NCBI GenBank assembly: GCA_946055445.1
Contig: CAMGGF010000022.1
Location: 1 to 11,730, forward strand
Direction: 5' to 3'
Source: an uncultured Ruminococcus sp.
GTDB taxonomy: Bacteria; Bacillota; Clostridia; Oscillospirales; Acutalibacteraceae
DNA: 11,730 nt
Part shown: in pieces, positions 7,836 through 11,730 of the stretch
Numbering within the stretch: position 1 is the first letter of the stretch
Layout of the letters: each line of letters starts with the position of its first letter
Translations under genes and position numbers: made by a program
The notes under the pieces: model-generated
What the model was told of the DNA's origin: nothing
Seen by the model: the letters and a program-made list of their open reading frames with translations, nothing else
The model's database searches: none

Positions 7836-9179
7836 TCAGCCATTCCCTGTATTTGCCACCGCGCATATGCGTTTTAGTAAGGTATCTTTTTCATTTTCGC
7901 ATCGCTCTGTGATGACGAGTTCCAACAAGCCGTTTAAAGCGTCGCGAATTTCTTTGCCGTTCGGAATACCCGCCGCTTTTAAATCGTCGCCGTTTACGGC
8001 GAGACCGTGTAAATCGTAACACTCGTTGTTTTCAAGAATTTCCGAGAGAAAATCTTCCATACGCCGCAGTTTTTCGTCAATCGCGTGGGGCTGTGCCTTT
8101 CCGCGGTTGTCCGCACGTTTAATTTCTATCAGGGCGCGGTAATTTTCAACCCCGATTTCCGACAGCAGTTTTTTTGCCTCAATTTTGGTTTTCGGGGATT
8201 TCGTATCGTGCAAGGCAATCCAATTTGTAACCGTTTTCACCGTGCTGTTGTCAAACCGCAGACGCTTTAAAATCGGCAAAACGATTTGCACGCTTGCTTT
8301 TTCGTGTCCTTTAAAGTGGTCTTGTCCGTTTTCATCGGTTTTGCGGCAGAGGGGTTTGCCGAAATCGTGAAAGAACATACAAAGTCGCAGGGCTTCACGC
8401 GGTGGAATGTTTTCCACGGTTGCAAGTGTGTGGCGGTAAACATCAAAACAGTGATAAACCGTATTTTGCGGGCAATCAAACAACGCGCGCACTTCGGGGA
8501 TAAACACCGCAATGACTTCGCGGTAATGGTCGAGCACTTCGGCGGCATTTTTGCCGCACAGGAGTTTCGTAAATTCCACGCGAATACGTTCGGCGGCAAT
8601 TTTGGAGAGGGATTGTCGGTTTCGCAAAATGCTTTCGGCGGTATTCGGCTCGATTGCAAACCCGAGCACCGAAGCAAAACGAATGCCGCGCAAAATGCGC
8701 AGGGCGTCCTCTGCAAAACGATGGTCGGGATTGCCCACAGCACGCAAAATGCCGTTTTGCAAATCAAAAAGCCCGCCGCACAAATCCACCACACCGTCTT
8801 GTTCATTCCAACAAAGCGTATTAACGGTAAAATCGCGGCGCAGTAAATCCTCTTTCAAATTGCGCGTGAACGCTACGCTTTCGGGGTGGCGCGCATCAAG
8901 GTAGTCGCCGTCCACGCGAAAGGTGGTAATTTCCAACGGCACACCGTCTAAAAGCACCGTGACCGTGCCGTGCTGTAAGCCTGTTTCAATCAGACGGCAA
9001 TCCGCGAACACACGCTCGGTTTCTTCGGGGCGCGCGGCGGTGGTAATGTCCCAATCCAAAGGCGCTTTTCCGAGCAGGCTGTCGCGCACACAGCCGCCGA
9101 CGGCGTATGCCGAAAAGCCGCTTTCGTTTAAGCGGCGCAAGGCGGTTTTCACTTGTTCGGGTGCGGGAATTTCGGGCAT
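7836..9179 (-). CDS. cca: tRNA CCA-adding nucleotidyltransferase with HD domain
   Basis: The 447-residue product is a class II CCA-adding enzyme, which builds or repairs the 3' CCA end of tRNA. Visible motifs: GGCVRDSLLG (28-37); the catalytic pair in LDWD (D42, D44); RRDFTVN (114-120); EDALR (157-161), matching the EDxxR nucleotide-template motif; and LRGIRFA after it. The C-terminal half contains an HD-type domain with FFHDFGKP (H271, D272) and further histidines (H243, H250, H288, H292). The start at 9179 is chosen over an in-frame GTG at 9236 because a GGAG binding site lies 8 bp upstream of it, and the -10 box would fall inside the longer form. CCA addition rather than A- or C-only addition is assumed from the family. 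Confidence 0.95.
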   Translation of the reverse strand: MPEIPAPEQVKTALRRLNESGFSAYAVGGCVRDSLLGKAPLDWDITTAARPEETERVFADCRLIETGLQHGTVTVLLDGVPLEITTFRVDGDYLDARHPESVAFTRNLKEDLLRRDFTVNTLCWNEQDGVVDLCGGLFDLQNGILRAVGNPDHRFAEDALRILRGIRFASVLGFAIEPNTAESILRNRQSLSKIAAERIRVEFTKLLCGKNAAEVLDHYREVIAVFIPEVRALFDCPQNTVYHCFDVYRHTLATVENIPPREALRLCMFFHDFGKPLCRKTDENGQDHFKGHEKASVQIVLPILKRLRFDNSTVKTVTNWIALHDTKSPKTKIEAKKLLSEIGVENYRALIEIKRADNRGKAQPHAIDEKLRRMEDFLSEILENNECYDLHGLAVNGDDLKAAGIPNGKEIRDALNGLLELVITERCENEKDTLLKRICAVANTGNG

Positions 9180-9216
9180 GGTGCGTTCTCCTTTTTTGCG
9201 GTTTGCTGTTATTCGT

Positions 9217-9246
9217 ATTTTACCACAATCCGACACCTATTTACAA
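9217..9246 (-). promoter_or_regulatory. cca promoter
   Basis: On the minus strand TTGTAA (9246-9241) is followed after 18 bp by TAAAAT (9222-9217), with TGG immediately before it forming an extended -10. The arrangement (TGGTAAAAT) is the same as in the proposed tuf promoter. The -35 box coincides with that of the divergent promoter. Confidence 0.6.
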
Positions 9247-9268
9247 GAAAAAAGAAATACGATATAAT
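9240..9268 (+). promoter_or_regulatory. Promoter of the ynzC-DUF1653 operon
   Basis: TTTACA (9240-9245) and a perfect TATAAT (9263-9268) are separated by 17 bp. Transcription would start near 9275, giving a leader of about 308 bases that contains the whole repeat cluster before ynzC. The -35 is superimposed on the cca -35 on the other strand. Confidence 0.65.
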
Positions 9269-9291
9269 AATATGGATTTATACCTTATATT

Positions 9292-9343
9292 CCTCCCTCT
9301 GTGAGGGAGGTGGCATTTTCGCTTGCGAAAATGACGGAGGGAG
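9292..9343 (+). repeat. CTCCCTC/GAGGGAG hairpin repeat unit
   Basis: An 8-bp stem (9292-9299 with 9303-9310, loop TGT) is followed by TGGCA and a 9-bp stem (CATTTTCGC, loop TT, GCGAAAATG, 9314-9333), then ACGGAGGGAG. The final GGAGGGAG can compete with 9303-9310 for the opening CTCCCTC arm. The pattern resembles dispersed hairpin repeats I associate with gut Clostridia genomes; copy number here cannot be checked from one window. Confidence 0.7.
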
Positions 9344-9344
9344 C

Positions 9345-9390
9345 GTAGGGACGGGTGATTCCCCTAACAGGGGAATCACCCCCGCCCTAC
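9345..9390 (+). repeat. GTAGGG...CCCTAC hairpin repeat, unit B
   Basis: This is a 46-bp near-perfect inverted repeat. GTAGGG (9345-9350) pairs with CCCTAC (9385-9390), and GTGATTCCCCT (9355-9365) pairs with 9369-9379. Only a small internal bulge interrupts the stem, and the loop is AAC. There is no T-tract, so a terminator role is unlikely. Confidence 0.75.
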
Positions 9391-9410
9391 CCTGAAAATA
9401 CATTTCGTGT

Positions 9411-9481
9411 GTAGGGAACGGTCTTGACCGTTCCGCAAAATCACATCAAATTCCGCGGGCGCAACGCGCAAGCGCCCCTAC
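9411..9481 (+). repeat. GTAGGG...CCCTAC hairpin repeat, unit C
   Basis: A 71-bp unit is bounded by GTAGGG (9411-9416) and CCCTAC (9476-9481). It contains a perfect 9-bp stem, GGAACGGTC-TT-GACCGTTCC (9415-9434), a spacer beginning CCGCAAAATC, and a GGGCGC/GCGCCC stem (9457-9462 with 9472-9477). Its layout and spacer match unit D. Confidence 0.7.
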
Positions 9482-9486
9482 GAATC

Positions 9487-9560
9487 GTAGGGAACAACCT
9501 TAGTGTTGTTCCGCAAAATCGAATTAAAATCCACGGGCGGCCGAGGTCGTTCACCCCTAC
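9487..9560 (+). repeat. GTAGGG...CCCTAC hairpin repeat, unit D
   Basis: A 74-bp unit, five bases after unit C, is bounded by GTAGGG (9487-9492) and CCCTAC (9555-9560). It has an 8-bp stem GGAACAAC/GTTGTTCC (9491-9498 with 9505-9512). TTCCGCAAAATC (9509-9520) is identical to unit C, and the following AAAATCCACGGGCG is close to it. The stem arms differ in sequence between C and D, but pairing is kept in both. Confidence 0.7.
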
Positions 9561-9582
9561 CCGAAGAAAGGATATATACAAT

Positions 9583-9789
9583 ATGAACCAACAAAAAATC
9601 GACCGTATTAACTTTTTGGCGAAAAAGAGCAAAACGCCCGAGGGGTTAACCGACGCCGAACGCGCCGAACAGCAGGCGTTGCGGCAGGAATACTTGGCGG
9701 GATTTCGCCGCAATTTGCACGCACAACTGGACAATATTTACCTTGTCGATGAAAACGGCAACAAACGAAAATTGGAGAAAAAACAATGA
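9583..9789 (+). CDS. ynzC: DUF896/UPF0291 (YnzC-like) small cytosolic protein
   Basis: The 68-residue product matches the YnzC family throughout: KIDRINFLAKKSKTPEGLTD, then ERAEQQALRQEYLAGFRRN, and a charged C-terminus around IYLVDENG. The family is a short two-helix hairpin protein common in Firmicutes. In Bacillus subtilis ynzC sits in the SOS-induced yneA operon, but its biochemical role is not well defined. The start at 9583 is supported by AAAGGA (9567-9572); the frame extends upstream into the repeats, but those residues are repeat-derived and not family sequence. The stop overlaps the next gene's start (ATGA), so the pair is probably translationally coupled. No SOS box was seen upstream. 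Confidence 0.88.
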   Translation: MNQQKIDRINFLAKKSKTPEGLTDAERAEQQALRQEYLAGFRRNLHAQLDNIYLVDENGNKRKLEKKQ

Positions 9790-10013
9790 ATGAAACCGTA
9801 AAATGCGGCAAATACCGCCACTTTAAAGGCAACGAATACGAGGTTTTGGGCACGGCAACCCATTCCGAAACCTTGGAAGAATTGGTTGTGTACCGCGCAC
9901 TGTACGGTGAGGGCAAACTGTGGGTGCGGCCCGTTTCGATGTGGAACGAAACCGTCGAAAAGGACGGGCAAACCGTAAAACGCTTCGAATTTATCGAAGA
10001 CAACACAAAATAA
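9786..10013 (+). CDS. DUF1653 domain small protein
   Basis: The 75-residue product is almost entirely one DUF1653 domain: GKYRHFKGNEYEVLGTATHS (8-27), ETLEELVVYRALYGEGKLWV (28-47), RPVSMW, and a C-terminal RFEFIED. The function of the family is not established; it has no signal peptide or membrane segment, so a cytosolic location is likely. The ATG at 9786 overlaps the ynzC stop and follows a GGAG (9774-9777) at good spacing. A second ATG two codons later (in-frame position 9786 versus the out-of-frame one at 9790) was not preferred. The gene ends 20 bp before a strong terminator, closing the operon. Confidence 0.88.
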   Translation: MNETVKCGKYRHFKGNEYEVLGTATHSETLEELVVYRALYGEGKLWVRPVSMWNETVEKDGQTVKRFEFIEDNTK

Positions 10014-10025
10014 GCCGAAATAAAC

Positions 10026-10055
10026 TTGACGAAACCGCTATATATCGTGTAAAAT
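10026..10055 (+). promoter_or_regulatory. Possible promoter of the GyrB-like gene, inside the upstream terminator
   Basis: TTGACG (10026-10031) and TAAAAT (10050-10055) are separated by 18 bp. Each matches consensus at five of six positions. The -10 falls in the loop and right arm of the terminator hairpin at 10034-10065, so a transcript starting near 10062 would lack the left arm and could not form the hairpin. Confidence 0.5.
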
Positions 10056-10073
10056 ATATAGCGGTATTTTTTT
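10034..10073 (+). terminator. Intrinsic terminator of the ynzC-DUF1653 operon
   Basis: A perfect 12-bp stem (ACCGCTATATAT at 10034-10045 pairing with 10054-10065) with an 8-base loop is followed by a run of seven T residues (10067-10073). It starts 20 bp after the DUF1653 stop. Confidence 0.9.
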
Positions 10074-10111
10074 GCAATTTTGAATTTACAGAAAAAGGAT
10101 GCATTTACGCT

Positions 10112-11730
10112 ATGGCTAAAAAAGCGGAGTACACCGAAGAAAGTATATCTCAATTAAAGGGCGCTGACCGTGTCCGTAAACGCCCCGCCGTTATTTTCGG
10201 CTCGGACGGGATTGACGGTTGTCAGCACGCGGTGTTTGAAATTCTGTCAAACTCCATTGACGAGGCGCGCGAGGGGCACGGCGACAAAATCATTGTCACG
10301 CGATATTTGGATAAATCCATTGAGGTGCAGGATTTCGGCCGCGGTATACCGATGGATTATAACGAAAAGGAACAGCGCTACAACTGGGAATTGGTGTTCT
10401 GCGAACTGTATGCAGGCGGGAAATACAATACCAACAACGGCGGCAGTTACGAGTATTCGTTGGGGCTAAACGGCTTGGGCCTTTGCTCTACGCAGTACGC
10501 GTCGGAATATATGGAAGCGGAAATCCACAAAAACGGCACGCGGTATTTGATGCATTTTAAAGAGGGCAATCCCGACGGGGAACTGATTAAAGAACCGTAC
10601 AATAAGCGCGATACAGGCTCGCGCATTCATTGGAAACCCGACTTAAAGGTCTTTACCGATATTGATATTCCGCTGTCGTATTATCAGGAAACCATTAAAC
10701 GCCAGGCGGTTGTAAATGCGGGCGTGCGCTTTGTTTTGAAAGACCAGGTAAGCGGCAATACCTTTGACACTTACGAATATTTTTACGAAAACGGCATTGT
10801 CGATTACATCAAGGAATTTGCCGCCGAGGACGAGGTTTTTTCTTCTGTGCAGTTTTGGCAGACCGAGCGCAAGGGGCGTGACCGTGCGGACAAGCCCGAA
10901 TACAAAGTGAAAATCAACGCCGCGCTGTGCTTTTCCAACAAAAAGCAGATGAAAGAGTATTACCACAATTCCAGTTTCTTGGAGCACGGCGGCGCGCCCG
11001 AAAAGGCAGTGCGCAGTGCGTTTGTGTCGCAAATTGATGCCTATTTAAAAGCGAACAGCCGCTACATCAAAACCGACAGCAAAATCAATTTTCAGGATAT
11101 TGAGGATTGCTTGGTTTTGGTGATTTCCTCGTTCTCCACGCAGACCTCTTACGAAAACCAAACCAAAAAGTCGATTACCAACAAGTTTATTCAAGAGGCA
11201 ATGACTGAATTTTTCCGCCACCAGTTAGAGGTGTATTTTCTCGAAAATCCGTTAGAGGCGGAAAAAATCACCAACCAAATTTTAATCAATATGCGCTCGC
11301 GCATTAAGGCGGAAACCACGCGATTAAGTATTAAAAAGACGCTGCAAACCGGCAACGATATGACGAGCCGCGTTGAAAAATTTGTGGATTGCCGTTCCAA
11401 AGATGTCAACGAACGCGAAATTTTCATCGTGGAGGGCGACTCGGCGTTGGGCGCTTGTAAACAGGCGCGCGACAGTGCTTTCCAAGCGATTATCCCTGTG
11501 CGCGGCAAAATTCTCAACTGCTTAAAGGCGGAATACAACAAAATCTTTAAAAACGATATTATCACCGATTTGGTGAAAGTGCTCGGTTGCGGTGTGGAAG
11601 TCACGGGCAAGGCAAATAAAGAACTTTCCTCGTTTAACCTCGAAAATCTGCGTTGGAGTAAGGTCATTATTTGTACCGACGCCGATGTGGACGGGTTCCA
11701 AATCCGCACGCTGATTTTGACGATGATTTA
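10112..11730 (+). CDS. Divergent type IIA topoisomerase B subunit (GyrB/ParE-like), cut by window end
   Basis: The frame is open from ATG 10112 to the window end (539 complete codons). ATPase features are all present: RKRPAVIFGS (23-31, for the usual RPGMYIGS), E43 and N47 in FEILSNSIDEA, D74 in VQDFGRG, GLNGLG (118-123, for GLHGVG), and a QTK loop (350-352). The TOPRIM domain has VEGDSALG (440-447), PVRGKILN and TDADVDG (522-528), followed by FQIR where GyrB/ParE usually have [AS]HIR. It should cut and pass DNA with a GyrA/ParC-like partner, probably encoded just downstream. I read it as a Clostridia paralog distinct from housekeeping GyrB; the exact role is unknown. An AAAAGGA site lies 12 bp before the ATG, slightly far. 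Confidence 0.88.
   Translation, partial: MAKKAEYTEESISQLKGADRVRKRPAVIFGSDGIDGCQHAVFEILSNSIDEAREGHGDKIIVTRYLDKSIEVQDFGRGIPMDYNEKEQRYNWELVFCELYAGGKYNTNNGGSYEYSLGLNGLGLCSTQYASEYMEAEIHKNGTRYLMHFKEGNPDGELIKEPYNKRDTGSRIHWKPDLKVFTDIDIPLSYYQETIKRQAVVNAGVRFVLKDQVSGNTFDTYEYFYENGIVDYIKEFAAEDEVFSSVQFWQTERKGRDRADKPEYKVKINAALCFSNKKQMKEYYHNSSFLEHGGAPEKAVRSAFVSQIDAYLKANSRYIKTDSKINFQDIEDCLVLVISSFSTQTSYENQTKKSITNKFIQEAMTEFFRHQLEVYFLENPLEAEKITNQILINMRSRIKAETTRLSIKKTLQTGNDMTSRVEKFVDCRSKDVNEREIFIVEGDSALGACKQARDSAFQAIIPVRGKILNCLKAEYNKIFKNDIITDLVKVLGCGVEVTGKANKELSSFNLENLRWSKVIICTDADVDGFQIRTLILTMI

Noticed and set aside
8267..8806. Minus-strand open frame of 179 codons within cca
   Set aside because: Out-of-frame shadow of cca; cysteine- and lysine-rich with no recognisable domain.
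9180..9236. GTG start giving cca 19 extra residues
   Set aside because: The ATG at 9179 has a strong GGAG site, and the extension would include the -10 region of the cca promoter.
9345..9560. Possible CRISPR array in the repeat cluster
   Set aside because: Units are few, unequal in length, internally palindromic and diverged; there are no constant direct repeats with unique spacers, and no cas genes.
9424..9582. ynzC frame extended upstream by about 53 codons
   Set aside because: The extension reads through repeat units C and D; the family sequence and binding site begin at 9583.
11191..11709. Minus-strand open frame of 172 codons
   Set aside because: Antisense to the clear TOPRIM-containing topoisomerase frame; no motif or binding site.

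Overview
The window looks like chromosomal DNA from a low-to-mid GC Gram-positive anaerobe, most likely a gut Clostridia member of the Oscillospiraceae/Ruminococcaceae type. The reasons are the EF-Tu sequence, strong GGAGG-like ribosome binding sites, a DUF896/YnzC gene next to a DUF1653 gene, a divergent GyrB-like protein of a kind I associate with Clostridia, and GTAGGG...CCCTAC and CTCCCTC...GAGGGAG hairpin repeats. This assignment is inference from protein resemblance; no rRNA gene is present.

Layout, left to right. (1) 1-1607, + strand: the 3' end of fusA (EF-G) and a complete tuf (EF-Tu) with its own promoter, the tail of a str-type translation operon, closed by two stacked terminators. 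(2) 1750-5201, - strand: two overlapping genes for a heterodimeric ABC exporter with one degenerate and one canonical ATP site, read from a clear promoter near 5240. (3) 5294-5647, + strand: a small exported or membrane-anchored protein of unknown function, diverging from the exporter. (4) 5715-9179, - strand: licD (phosphocholine/nucleotidyl-transferase-like), an opine-dehydrogenase-family gene broken by two apparent single-base losses, and cca (tRNA CCA-adding enzyme). (5) 9180-9582: divergent promoters with superimposed -35 boxes, then about 270 bp of hairpin-forming repeats in the leader of the next operon. (6) 9583-10013, + strand: a two-gene operon of small cytosolic proteins (YnzC/DUF896 and DUF1653) ending in a textbook terminator. 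(7) 10112-window end, + strand: the first 539 codons of a divergent type IIA topoisomerase B subunit.

Most of the window is housekeeping or common accessory content, and I see no convincing new multi-gene system. The points most worth a second look are the doubly frameshifted opine dehydrogenase, one of whose shifts falls on a correctly phased A7 slippery heptamer; the repeat cluster in the ynzC leader; the divergent topoisomerase; and a promoter that appears to lie inside the preceding terminator hairpin.
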